Shown here: in pieces, positions 12,240-23,262 of the stretch
Position numbering within the stretch: the first letter of the stretch is position 1
Layout of the letters: each line of letters starts with the position of its first letter
NCBI RefSeq assembly: GCF_030445035.2
Contig: NC_092216.1
Coordinates: 17,423,405-17,487,404 of the forward strand
DNA from: Dasypus novemcinctus
Lineage: Eukaryota; Chordata; Mammalia; Cingulata; Dasypodidae
Length of the DNA: 64,000 nt
Direction: 5' to 3'
Program-made: the position numbers and the translations under genes
Notes under the pieces: generated by a model
What the model saw: the letters and a program-made list of their open reading frames with translations, nothing else
Database searches by the model: none
Told to the model about the DNA's origin: nothing

Positions 12240-13560
12240 CCTTTAGTGTTTCTTGAAGGACAGGTTTCTTACTGGCATACTTTGTTAGTTTCTGTTTATC
12301 TGTGAATATTGTTAACTGTCTGTCATTTTTGAATGCCAGCTTTGCTGGCTAGAGTATTCTTGGCTGGAAATTCTTTTCTTTAGTATTTGATTATGTCATA
12401 CCACTGCCTTCTTGCTTCTATGATTTTGGATAAGAAATCAACACCTAATGTTATTGAGCTTACCTTGTATGTGATGTTTCTCTTTTTTTAAATTTTTGTT
12501 GACTTCGGTATTTTCTCTTTGTCTTGAGCATATTGGATAATTTGACAAGTATATGTCTTAGGGTAGGCCTGTTGGGATTTATGCTTTTTTGGGTGTGTTG
12601 TGCTTCCTGGACATATACTTCCATATCCCTCATTAGGTTTTGGAAGTATCCAGACATTATCTCCTCCAATACCCTTTGTGTGTCCTTTCCCTTCTTTTCT
12701 CCTTCTTGGATGCCTATAATGTATATATCTGTGCATTTTGTGTTGTCATTTAGGTCCCTAAATCCCTCCTGGATTTTCTCTGTCTTTTTATCAATCAGTT
12801 CTACAATCTATTTGATCTCAGGTATACTGTCTTTGACATCACTGGTTCTTTCCTCTGATTCTTCAAATCAGCTGTTATTTGCTGAGAGTTTTTTTTTTTT
12901 TTAAGATTTATTTTTATTTAATTCTCTCCCTTTCCCCCCATGCCCCAGTTGTCTGTTCTGTGTCCATTTGTTGTGTGTTCTTCTGTGTCCACTTCTATTT
13001 TTGTCAGCAGCACCAGGAATCTGTGTCTCTATCTGTTGCAGCATCTTGCTGCATCAGGTCTGTGTGTGTGTGGCGCCATGCCCAGGTAGGCTGAACATTC
13101 TATCATGGTCAGCAGCTCTCCTTACAGGGTGCACTACTTGCATATGGGGCTCCACTACATGGAAAACGCCCTTGCATAGCATGGCACTCCTTATGTGCAT
13201 CAGCACTGCATGTGGGCCACTTCCACATGGGTCAAGGAGGCCCTGGATTTGAACCATCGATCTCCCATGTGGTAGGCAGATGCTCTATCCATTGAGCCAA
13301 GTCCACATCCGAGAGTGTATTTTGATTTCTTGGATTGTGCCTTTCATCACCATCATATCCATTATCTTTTTGCATATGTTTACAATTTCCTCTGCATGCT
13401 TTCCAAGTGTTTGCATAATGTTCTTAAACTCTTGCTTCACTTCATTAAATAGGCCCATGATATTTGTTTTGAGAGTTTTGATTAGTTGTTCGATGGTCTA
13501 CTCCTATTCCTGATTTTTAGTTTGTTCACTGGATTGGGCCATGTTTTCTTGATTATTGGT
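12240..13560 (-). pseudogene. L1 ORF1 remnant, split by a SINE
   Basis: Minus-strand pieces at 12460-12736 match the ORF1p RNA-binding region (the run around NPNRPTLRHILVKLSN). The coiled-coil part continues beyond the SINE inserted at 12890-13310, between 13311 and 13560. ORF1p normally forms trimers and coats L1 RNA. Stops, frameshifts and the inserted SINE make this copy nonfunctional. Boundaries are approximate. Confidence 0.7.
12890..13310 (-). repeat. Full-length DAS-type SINE in L1 ORF1, minus strand
   Basis: The A-rich tail is at the plus-strand start (T run 12890-12902) and the tRNA-like head is at the plus-strand end. The head includes the B-box complement near 13246-13257 and the A-box region near 13285-13300. 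The 6-bp flanks gagagt at 12884-12889 and 13311-13316 match, and joining them restores the L1 ORF1 reading seen at 30640. The SINE therefore inserted after the L1. Confidence 0.88.
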
Positions 13561-14276
13561 ATGGTTTGTAATTTTTGTTGCTGTCTGGTCATTCCTTTTA
13601 TGTTGATGGGGTTTCTTAGTTGATTAGCTTCTCCATCTAGTCAAGGGGTTTATTTAGGTGCTGTTTTTATCTGTGTATTAAGTCTTCTCTTTGACACTTT
13701 GTTCTTCTTATTCTATTTCCTTGTTGTTGTCTAAATTCTCTTGAAGGAAAATATTATGGCCAGAGAATGCAAAAGAGGTTAGAAAAGAAAATGTATAACA
13801 GTTGTATTGATAGTAAGTGTAGGCAGAAGAACCATGTGATACCTATGGGAATGAATATTATACTCGTGTAAGCTGTGTAGATTTATAAAAATAAAAAGTG
13901 GAATACCTACAATTAGATGGGAAACTGAACATGGGGAATATAGTATCAATTAGAAGGCCAGTATTGTCAGGGGAAAGGAAAAGAGAAAAGAAAAAACAAT
14001 AACATAAAGAGTGAATAAAAGATAGAAACCAAACTAGAGGTGTTAGCAATAAAAGTCAGAAAAATTGGGGCTGAACAAAAGAGGTGGAATATGAGAGAAA
14101 CAACAGGAGATGGAAGAGAGATAGATGTAAAGAAAAGGGGATAGCATTGGTAGCCTAAATCAGTATGCACAGAAAAGAGGATATAGAGGATGAGGAAACA
14201 CAGCAAACAAGAAACACTGCCTGCAGCACCTAATAGAAAAAGGGATACAGAACGGAAAAAAGAAAAGAAAAAAGGG
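13561..14276 (-). repeat. L1 5'UTR part, minus strand
   Basis: Purine-rich on the plus strand and collinear with 31000-31600, the 5'UTR of the second L1 (shared landmarks are the GAATGG-AAAATGTGTA-type block and the gataaggaaac-type block). It is interrupted at 14276 by the U6-L1 chimera and probably resumes at about 15653. Confidence 0.65.
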
Positions 14277-14382
14277 GTGCTCACTTCAGCAACACATATA
14301 CTAAAGTTGGAATGATTCAGAGAAGATTAGCATGGCCCCTACAAAAGGATAACATGCAAATTCATGAAGTGTTCATATTTTT
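14277..14382 (+). pseudogene. U6 snRNA pseudogene (5' part of a U6-L1 chimera)
   Basis: A 106-nt near-full-length U6 copy. It starts with the U6 5' stem (gtgctcacttcagcaacaca), keeps the central catalytic region around the ACAGAGA-like box (here tcagagaagattagcatggc) and ends at the terminal T run at 14378-14382. Changes include G to A in the 5' stem and one lost base in gttcatat. U6 is the spliceosomal RNA transcribed by RNA polymerase III. Here it is joined directly to an L1 3' fragment with no upstream PSE or TATA that I can see, so it is a retrocopy rather than a gene. Confidence 0.92.
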
Positions 14383-15652
14383 AGAAGCAGCTAGAAAGAG
14401 ATCTCGAATAAAAGGGTCAATCAGATCTGCAGAATATCTTAGCCTACATGTTGGATCAAGTGTTAAAAACTGCTCTTTGACCTTGAATAAAAGGGGGAAA
14501 TGGCAAAGACAAATGAGTTGATATGGATAAAGATCTTCCAAAAAGGATCGGGAGGTCACCAGAGGGGTCACCGTTACACACACCTCAGCAGGACCCCAGA
14601 AAAAGCCAAAGTAGTTACAACCCTACATACTGGTTCTCCTGAAGGCTACAGAGATCCATAGGGTCTATAGTCATGGCATTTGGAGCTTTGTGCCATGTCA
14701 GAGGGCCCTACTTTGGAATTTGTGCACCTGAGTGTGATGGAGTTGGACTCAGATGTGCCTTTTCTACACATGCATCTTCTGTCACTTTTACTGAACCTGT
14801 GGTTGGTAAAAGAGATGGTCCATACTCAGAAGACTTGAATATCTAGACTACCCATGGCTAGCTGGCCCTGAGCCTCAGCAGAGTGGCAATTCCTACTCTC
14901 TGGTTCATTGGTCTTACGCAAGTCAACTCATAGTGAGGTGAAGATGGTCAACCACCACAACAGGGAATCAAGAGTGTCTTTAACTATAAGCAGAGGAATT
15001 GCATCCATCACCCATGTGGAATCTAAGCACCCTCTTGTTCTAGAAGTGGAGAGGACATCACTATCCCAGGGGCCACAGAATGGAGGAATAAAATATGGAT
15101 TAGAGTGGACTCACTGACATTCTACTATAAAACTATTGTGATGAGTAATAGATGAAATTTTAGCATCAATTTAGAGAATGTGGACATAGTAGTTGCTGAG
15201 GGCAGGGAGAGGAAAGAAGAGATGTGATGTGCAGGCATTTTGGGGATTTTGAGTTGTCCTTAATGATATTGCAGGGTCAGATGCTGAACTTCATATATCC
15301 TACCATAACCTACTGTATGTACTGGGGGAGAATATGAACTATGGGATAAACTATTATCTTTGTAGTGAAGCAGTGCCCCAAAGTGTGTTCACTGAGTGTG
15401 ATGAGTGTGCCACAATGATGAGGGAGGTTGGTGTAGGAGGAGTGAGTTTGAGGGGTATACAGGAACTTCTTATATTTTTTAATGTTACATTTTTTTGTGT
15501 GATGTATTTATCTTCAAAAAAATACAATTTACAAAAATGATGTGATGGGGTGGGGAGTAAGTTATGTGGGAAACTCATGTTTTTTTTTAATGTTTTTTAA
15601 TGTAACATTCCTTGTAATCAATTAACTTCAATTGAAAATATATATATAAAAT
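14383..15652 (+). mobile_element. L1 3'UTR fragment fused behind U6 (chimeric retrocopy)
   Basis: Starting at the last U6 base the sequence becomes sense-strand L1 3'UTR: the ccttgaataaaaggg block near 14480, then collinear with 37500-38500. It ends with A-rich stretches at 15517-15535 and 15635-15665. U6 fused head to tail to an L1 3' part is the known product of template switching during L1 reverse transcription. The bases before U6 (14262-14276) and after the tail (15653-15667) are similar purine runs with two differences, a plausible but low-complexity target duplication. Confidence 0.75.
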
Positions 15653-16250
15653 GAAAGAAAAAAGAGGAAAAATGAAATAAAAGAGTGGTGGGGGAAGAAA
15701 GAGGAAGGAAAGACAAGAAAACAAACAAAAACAAAATGGATCAGACAAGGCCTCAAACAAGTATTCCTCCTTGCTATTGAATAAACTGCTTAGGAATCTG
15801 TCCTTTCTGCTTTCTCCCTTCCTCCCTTCCCTCTCTCCCAGGGCAGAAGGAAGCCCATATGAGAGCTCCCCTCTGAAATTCACTTGTGACCCTGGTAAAC
15901 CAACTCACCATGGAAAACTATGACTCTTAGTCTTTTTGAGAGAGAGTACCCCACTTTGCTGGGAGCTCTAAGCCTGCCAAGCATGTCCTACTGTCCTCCT
16001 CCCTTAGGTGTATTGCAAAGGCCTAGTTAATTGCCTGATTCCACCTTCTCTGAGACCAGTTTTCCCTATTTCAGGTCTTTTAGGTAATTTGGGCAGCCTC
16101 AGCAGATTCACCTCTTATCTCTTCTTATCATGTCCCCAAGCCAGCTGGTGTGCTTCTCACAGCAGATGGGAAAAGAGTATACATGAGCTTTTCCAGAATT
16201 TTGTCTATTCTTTTAATCAATGTTGACTATCCTATCTTCATTTTTTAAAT
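15653..16250 (-). repeat. Probable continuation of the L1 5'UTR
   Basis: After the chimera the plus strand again reads A/G-rich, then gives the pyrimidine-rich and cccagggcagaagga-type text typical of an antisense L1 5' region. It is best read as the outer 5'UTR of the L1 at 4905-14276, displaced by the insertion. The true 5' end is not defined. Confidence 0.4.
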
Positions 16251-17150
16251 CAAATATTTACCTTAACATTTTATATTTAGCCTTGTCTTGGTGCCAAGAA
16301 GTAGATGCTTAGAGGACCCATTTCCTAAGTTATTTATTTTTCATTACGATCTTAAAGTTTTATTCATGTAAAGTATAGAGTGGTAATTGACTAACTCCCT
16401 TCCCCACCTTTGGTCTTTTTTAAAAATTGTTTTATGTACCTATTTTTTATATCAGTGTTACAAGTTTCTCAGTTAACACAAGACTACAACTACAATAACT
16501 GCAAATATGCTTTAGTCAGTGGTTACATTCCCCCTTTATTTTTATTCATTTTTTAATCTTGATGGGACAGTGCCAGTTCTGAGTGCCTCAAGCTGAGGAG
16601 GAATATAGATATTATGGGGCAGTGGAAGGGAATTGTTTTGCTTGCAGTTGAGGATACTCCTTGAGGAAGAAACTGGTCCATTGTCACCATTTTCAGTTGA
16701 CCAGGGCAAATCTGAAGACCTGGAGAATGAGAGTTCCACCATATACCTGCTAGCTTGAAGGCTTCAACTGGCATAGAAACAGACTGAAGCTTTAAGGTTT
16801 TCAGAAAAATACTTACAAGTAAATTGAAGATTATAGCTTCAAATAAAAGAAGAATCATGATTAGGTGTTTCATAAATGGTAGAACTATGTGTTATAAATG
16901 TAGTAGCTTTTCTTACTTTTCCAGATAGAGTCCATGAAGGAGGTGTCAGTGTAACCATATGACTTGCTTTTGGTGTCTAGCTGTCCCTAGAGGCCATGGG
17001 AAAATTTTTGTTTGAGTTTTTGTTTACATGGCACTTTGTAAAATCTACCTGACACCTACATAAGTATAAAGTCCAGAATGTTCTCCTGGCTCGCTTTGAA
17101 ATCTCTTAGACATAAAAACACTGTTTTATTAAATATTTCCCCAATTTGGA
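16251..17150. other. Unassigned stretch
   Basis: No gene and no repeat that I can name. Open frames of 66 and 106 codons on the minus strand (16542-16873) overlap each other and have no recognisable domains. Parts near 16560-16740 resemble the old L1 3'UTR seen at 50560-50640 (antisense), so this may be a diverged L1 3' fragment. Confidence 0.35.
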
Positions 17151-17935
17151 ATAGGTCTTTTTCCAAATGCATCACTGATTAACACTTGGTACTAATCCCT
17201 CCATGCCAGGGAGACTCATGTCTACAACATGACCCATGCTTTGAGGAAGGTAGTCACTTTATTAAAGGAGTACAGCTTAGAGAAAGGCCATACTTGAGCA
17301 AGTAGGTGTTCAGGAGGTGACTCCTACTCATTAGTTATATTTAGGCATAGTTTATTATAGGAATAATATTCACAGGTACAAGCATTTAGATTGAGGGTTT
17401 GGTTTATTATCCTGTTTTCTTTTACTAGGCAATTTTATATAGTCCAGAGATTTTAGCTATATTATTTGGGAAAATGGCAGGAATTTCCCAGGTGGGAAAT
17501 TTAATATTGCATATTTTTAATTTTTTCCTCTTGTTAAAATAATGTTACATTAAAAAAAATATGAGGTCCCTATATATTCCCCACCCTCCTCACCCCAATC
17601 CTCCCACATCAACAATCTCTTTCTTCATTATGGGACATTCATTGCATTTGGCGAATACATTTTGGAGTACTGCTGCACCACACTGATCGTGGTTTACATC
17701 GTAGTTTACACTCACCCCCCAGTCTACCCAGTGGGCCACGGCAGGACATACGATGTCCAGCATCTGTCCCTGCAGTACCACCCAGGACAACTCCAAGTCC
17801 TGAAAATGCCCCCACAGCATATCTCTTCTTCCCTCTCCTTACTCTCAGTAGCTACTGTGGCCACTTTCTCCACATCAATGTTACAATTTCTTCCATCACT
17901 TATCACAATAGATCCATAGTTTAATATTTTTTAAG
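17151..17935 (-). repeat. L1 3'UTR and 3' end fragments, minus strand
   Basis: 17151-17330 matches the antisense 3'UTR block also seen at 24390-24530. 17520-17930 matches the antisense terminal block also seen at 4915-5300 and 23265-23650, starting from its T-rich tail complement. The two blocks are in the wrong order for one element, so at least two insertions are present. Confidence 0.65.
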
Positions 17936-18330
17936 GTACTTTGGGGGTAGTAACCTGGCGGCAAGGAAAACCCTCTATCCAGAAACATACCAATGGCAAC
18001 AAGGACACATTTATATCACACAGAAGTATATACCTATATAAAGTTCAAAATGTTCCAAGGCCCTGTCCTTTGAGACACTTGATCTTACTCCATATTTACC
18101 TTTTTCCAAGGGTTATGTTAATTGACATGTAGAACCTAATTGTTATATTTGCCTTGCTTCTCATGTAAACTTCTCCTACTTACATCTTTCTTTTCCCCTA
18201 AAGATGAAGATTTGACCTGCAGCTGGCCATATGCACTTTCAAGTAAGCCTCAGCGTAAAATAATGTAACTGACAAGGGAAATGTGGTTGTCATGTCGTGA
18301 AAAACTGTGTCTGAAAAACTATTCTAAGTA
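17936..18330. other. Unassigned junction stretch
   Basis: No gene. It lies between a minus-strand L1 3' end and a plus-strand L1 3'UTR and may be older host sequence or unrecognised L1. Confidence 0.3.
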
Positions 18331-20511
18331 TTACCAACATGGGTGAAATCTATGATAAACTGGAGGAAGTATTTGTAGAGAGAAGGGATAAAATGGGGGC
18401 ATAGGGATACCTTTGGGTGGAGCTTTGAGGGCTTGAGCTGGTTTAGGAATGGGTGCATCGGTCAGATTGTCCAAGAAATTGGGGGAAGTGTAGGGGAACC
18501 TTTGGACATAGGAGATTGTCAGGTATGTTGAGAAAACTCATTAGAAAATATAATAAGGAAGTTTAACTGTTTAAGATGTTTAAGGGGGGCATCTGACACA
18601 AGGTAGGTTTCTAGGGAGTGTGTGAGTGCTCATTTTGTCATCGTGGGTTATATCACTGGGTGGAGACCTATATAATGAGTATGAAGGAATACCCACATCC
18701 TGGGGAGGACTGATGTTCTCAAACAGAAGGAATTGCGTCTCTTGAGAGAATTGGTGGCTCCCAATGGGTTAGAACAGTTGAATATGTCAATACCTCAACA
18801 TTGTTGCAAGTATCTGTGACCATGGTCCTTCAAGTAATGAAGAATAATTGTCACTGGGGGTGCTATGGGAAGGGGTAGAGAGGTATCGAATAGGTGGAAA
18901 CAGGGTAACTGTGGGACAATGGAAGTGTTCCACAAGATCATGCAATGATGAATATAGGACATGTTAAATTACACCAAAAATATATAAAAGTCTATAGGTT
19001 AAAATGTAAATCATAATGTAAAACATAAGATAACTGAAAATTTAGAAAATTGTAGTCTAAAATATAAACCATAAGGTAAACCAAAATGGAAGCTTGGTTG
19101 AAAGCTCTATTTTAGTGTCTGTACATCAGCTGCAGCAAATATAATATGAACTTGTGAAAATATCATTGCTGGGGAAGGGATGAAATGTTTGATGTTGGAT
19201 ATGTGGGAGTACCCTATATTATATATGTGAATTACTGGAGTCTAAAACTTTTTTAAAGACAAAACTAATAATTGGAAGAAAAAAGAAAGAAAGAAAGGAT
19301 ATAGACACTGAGGCAGAAATGAAGGAAATTGCCTTGCCACTGTACATACAGGGCAACACCTATTGCAGGGATGAAAGGCAAAACATCAAAAACAAAGCTT
19401 TTTCATTTTTTGATACCCCAATTTATTTTTACTTTATTTAATTTTTATAAATTATTATGTATTCTATGTCTAACCTCTAAACCCATCACTATATTCCACT
19501 TTACTATTACTGGAACCTGGCAATATATTAGGCTTCATTTTCGAAGAAGTTTTTGACCACAGAGCGGTTCAACTATGGCAGGGGAGGAACACTGGTGTGG
19601 GGTGTTATTGATGGGGGGCACATGGTTGGGAGGGAGTTCTCCAGGGCATGTATACAGGGTACAAAAAAATGTTTGTATATTTTCATAGTGGTTACAGTTA
19701 AAAATGACAACTGAGGGAGTGCTGAGTTCCTAGCCCAGGGGAGCACTATCACATTCGCAAATGGAATGACAACAACCCACAAGTGCAATGGCAAAGACCA
19801 ATAAGGAAGGATGATGCAAAAATGAGTCCTTGATACTGATTACTATGCTTATGAGCCTGTGTGCCTGAAATATGAACTAGACCTAGAGCTGCAGGGTACC
19901 TAAAATTTACCTCCTGAGTTCCTCCATGTTGCTCAAATGTGGCCACTCTCTAAGCAAAACTCAGCATGAAAATGTATTACCTTCGCCCCAGGGTAGGACA
20001 TAACTCCCAGGGATGAGCCTCCTTCATGCTGAGGGATTACTACCCAGCACCAGCTGAAGATGTAACTAGAAAAAGACCTTGAATAAAAGGGTCAACTCAA
20101 ATCAGCAGATTATCTCAGCCTTCATGTAATATCTGATGTTACAAACTGCTTTTTGACCTTGAATAAAAGGGGGAAATAGAAAAGACAAAGGAGTTTATAT
20201 GGCTATGAGTCTCCAAAAAAGAATTGGGAGGTCATCAGAGGGGCCACAGTTATGCATGCCCCAGCAGGGTCCTGGAGACAGCCAAAGTAGATACAACCCC
20301 ATGTATTGGTTCTTCTGAGAGCTACAGAGACCCACATGTTCTATGGTCATGACAGATGGCTCTGGAGTTCAGTGCCATGTCAGTTAACCCTCTTTGGAGT
20401 TTGTGTTCATGAGTGTGATGGAGTTGGATTCTGATGTAATCTTTCTACACATGTCTCTTCTGTTACTTTTATAGGACCTGTGTTTGGTGCTGGGGTTTGT
20501 GTATACTCAGG

Positions 20512-21490
20512 TGCGGTGGCTTGCTCGGTCGGTAGAGGTGGGGTCTGGCTGTGGACAAGGGGTCGGTCCAGCTCAGGACGAGGGGTCTGTCCCGCTTGGG
20601 ACGAGGGTTCGGTCCGGCAGCAGACGAGGGGTCAGTCTCACAGGGGTTGTGCGGTTCGGCTGACGGGGTCACCCGGCGAAGCCGGCGACGAAGGGGTCGC
20701 CCGGAAAAGCAGGCGATGAACTGGGGACAAGGGAGGCCAGGCCCTTGTCAGGGGTTCTCAGGACTGGAGGGCGCACGGCAGAAGAACTACTGCAGAGACA
20801 AGGTAAACACGCAAGTCCACTTTATTGAGGGAGAGGCAACAGTTTTATAGGGGCTGGGGAAGGCTGATTGGTCGAAGCCAAGCCACACACTGTTCTGATT
20901 GGTTGCCGGTGAAAGGTCAGTGGGAGGTACTGGATGGGGGAGGGGTGGTGATTAGGGATTGGCTGTTGCTGTTTCTGCGGGAAGTGGCAGGGCTTAGTGA
21001 TTGGTGGCTGCTGTTGCTGGGGTAGAGGGCAGACTTTAGTTTCCCGCCCATGCCTGGCTGTTGCTGCTGTCAGGGGGAGGGAAAAGGGCAGACTGGATTT
21101 TTCCGCCCACGCCTGGCTGTGGCTGCTGTCGGGGGGAGGGGAAAAGGGCAGACTGGATTTTTCCGCCCACACCTGGCTGTTGCTGCTGTCAGGGGAGGGG
21201 AAAAGGGCAGACTGGAATTTTCTGCCCTGCGCCTGTGCAGGGAGAAAGAAGAAGAAGGGTGCCGCCCCACAAGGCATCATGTGGCGCCATCTGGGAGGAG
21301 GGGCAGCCGCGGAAGCATGGCTGCCGAGAAGGGAAGACCTGAGGGCTCTCTGCGCCCATGCCGAGCTTCCTTCAGGGGTGGCGGTGGGCCCGACCAACCA
21401 CCCTATTATGGGGGCAGCAGAATTAGGCTTACCATGGCTGCTCCCCTCGCCAGGCCAGCAAACCACACTTCAGCCCAAGGGGTGACCACA
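20512..21490 (-). mobile_element. Solo LTR, 979 bp, class II-like, minus strand
   Basis: The segment starts TG and ends CA and is flanked by the identical 6-bp duplication ctcagg (20506-20511 and 21491-21496). Removing it restores the L1 3'UTR seen at 37910-37950. A 6-bp duplication is usual for betaretrovirus-like (ERVK-group) elements. On the minus strand a polyadenylation-type TCAATAAA lies at 20820-20827 and a weak TATA-like stretch lies close by. Its GC content is far above the surrounding L1, and a tandem repeat of about 59 bp lies within it. Long open frames of up to 214 codons here come from that GC-rich repeat, not from a gene. Confidence 0.85.
21028..21263. repeat. Tandem repeat of 58-60 bp inside the LTR, four units
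   Basis: Units begin at the gggcagact motif at 21028, 21086, 21146 and 21205. Units 2 and 3 are nearly identical; units 1 and 4 are more diverged. On the LTR's own strand they lie in U3, where duplicated enhancer blocks are common in retroviruses. Confidence 0.85.
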
Positions 21491-22150
21491 CTCAGGAGAC
21501 CAGAATCACTGGACTGTCCATGTGACAGCCAGGCCCTGCACCTCAGCAGACTTGCAATTCCTACCCTCTGGTTTATTGGACTTAACCCAGCCAGGGAACA
21601 GGGAGGTGAAGAAGGTCAACCACCACACCATGGAGCCAAGAGTGCCTACAACTGCAAGTAGAATTGCATCCATCATCCATGTAGAATATAAGCCCCATCT
21701 CAATATAGAGGTGGAGTGGATATAACCGTCCCTGGGTCCACAGGATGCAGGAATACAGTACAGATTAGAGTGGATTTAATGATAATTTACTGTGGAATTA
21801 TTGTGATTAGTAATGGAAGAAATTGTAGCATTTATGTGGAGAATGTGGCCACAATAGCTGCTGAGGAGAGGGAAGAAGAGATATGATGTGGGGCATTTTC
21901 AGGGCTTTGAGTTGTTCTGGGTGGTACTGCAGAGACAGGTGCTGGACATCATATGTCCTGCCATGGCCCACTGGGTGGACTGGGGAGAGTGTAAAGTACA
22001 ATGTAAACCATTATCCATGTGGTACAGCAGTGCTCCAAAATGTAGTCACCAAATGCAATGATGATGTAAGAAGTTGTTGATTTGGAAGGAGTGTGGTGAG
22101 GGGGATGGGGGTGTGTGTGGGGACCTCTTATTTTTTTTTAATGGAAATTT

Positions 22151-23262
22151 TTAAAAAATAGAGAGAAATAGATACTTTTCTGTTCATCCATCCTATTGTT
22201 GACAGTTAACATTTGTTGTACTTTGTTACAATTGAGGTGAGAATGTTAAAATATTAGTGCTACTATAGCCCATACTTTGCTTTTGGTGTATTTTTCCATA
22301 TATACCACCCTATTATTAATACATTGGGTCAGTGACATATTTTAGAACCTTCTTGTGCTTTTATTATTAAGCACAGTCATCCACAAGAGGGTTCACTGTG
22401 TTATATAATCCTATGGTTTGTCCTCTAGCTTTCCTTGTAATTATAGCCATAACCAAAAACTTGTGTCAACCACATTCACATAAATACTTCATCACTGATC
22501 ATTTCACTCACAATAATGTGCTACCATCACCTCTGTCCATTTCCAAACAGTTTCTGTCAACCTACTTGTAAATTCAGAAGCAGTTAAATATCAGCTCCCA
22601 TTTTCTTCCTCCATTCTATCTCCTGGTAACCTATCATCTAGGTCCTACATCTAATAATTTATGACAATTAGTTCACTAACCATAAAGTTTTTGAGATTCA
22701 TCCATGTTATATGTGTTAATACTTTGTTCCTCCTTATATCTGAACAATATCCCATTGTATAAATATATACTCCATTTTGTTTATCTATTCCTTTCTAGAT
22801 AGACACTTGGGTTCCTTCCTTCTTTTGGCAATTGTGAATAATGCTTCTATGAACATTAGTGAGATAATAGTTTCCTGAGGAAGTGCCAAACTGTCTTGCA
22901 CAGCAGCTGAATCTTTTTGCATTCCAATCAGCAGTGAATGAGTGTTCATATTTTTCCATATCTCCTCTAACATTTGTAGTTAAATGGGATGCATGAATAG
23001 TCAGCCTTTGTGGCACTACTCACCGCTTTTCCATTAGATGACCTAAGTAAGTGAAAGGAAAGTATTTTTGAACATTTTCTGGAGCAGTTTGCAATCCCCA
23101 CTGTGTAAGCAACTGTTGGATATCTGCAAAAAGTGAAAGTTCTATATTTAGCTTCCTTAGGAACTGCTAAACTGTCTTCCACAGAGGATTGCACCGTTTT
23201 ACATTCCCATCAACAGTGAAGGAGTGTTATTTCTATTTTCTCCAAATTCTACTCAATTTATT
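22151..23262 (-). repeat. Older L1 3'UTR and ORF2 C-terminus, minus strand
   Basis: 22200-22780 reads as antisense 3'UTR of an older L1. 22785-23262 holds broken antisense ORF2 C-terminal text (the small frames at 22785-23016 and 22967-23194). More diverged than the neighbouring L1. It may be the host into which the 9.6-kb L1 inserted. Confidence 0.6.

Larger units (their letters stand above)
18331..22150 (+). repeat. L1 3'UTR, plus strand, 5'-truncated (about 2.8 kb without the LTR)
   Basis: Sense copy of the same long 3'UTR that is seen antisense at 4905-8284 and 23263-26059. The order of blocks is preserved (18480 matches 8030 in reverse, 19380 matches 6660 in reverse, 21900 matches 5200 in reverse). 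It ends in T/A-rich sequence at 22130-22150. The copy lacks ORF2, consistent with 5' truncation during target-primed reverse transcription. A 979-bp solo LTR interrupts it. Confidence 0.72.

Noticed and set aside
14277-14382. Functional U6 gene
   Set aside because: No upstream PSE or TATA at the required spacing is evident, several substitutions are present, and it is fused to an L1 tail.
20822-21661. Open frames of 162-214 codons on both strands
   Set aside because: They lie in a GC-rich LTR with a tandem repeat. The repeated peptide pattern follows the ~59-bp DNA repeat, and several overlapping frames are open at once.
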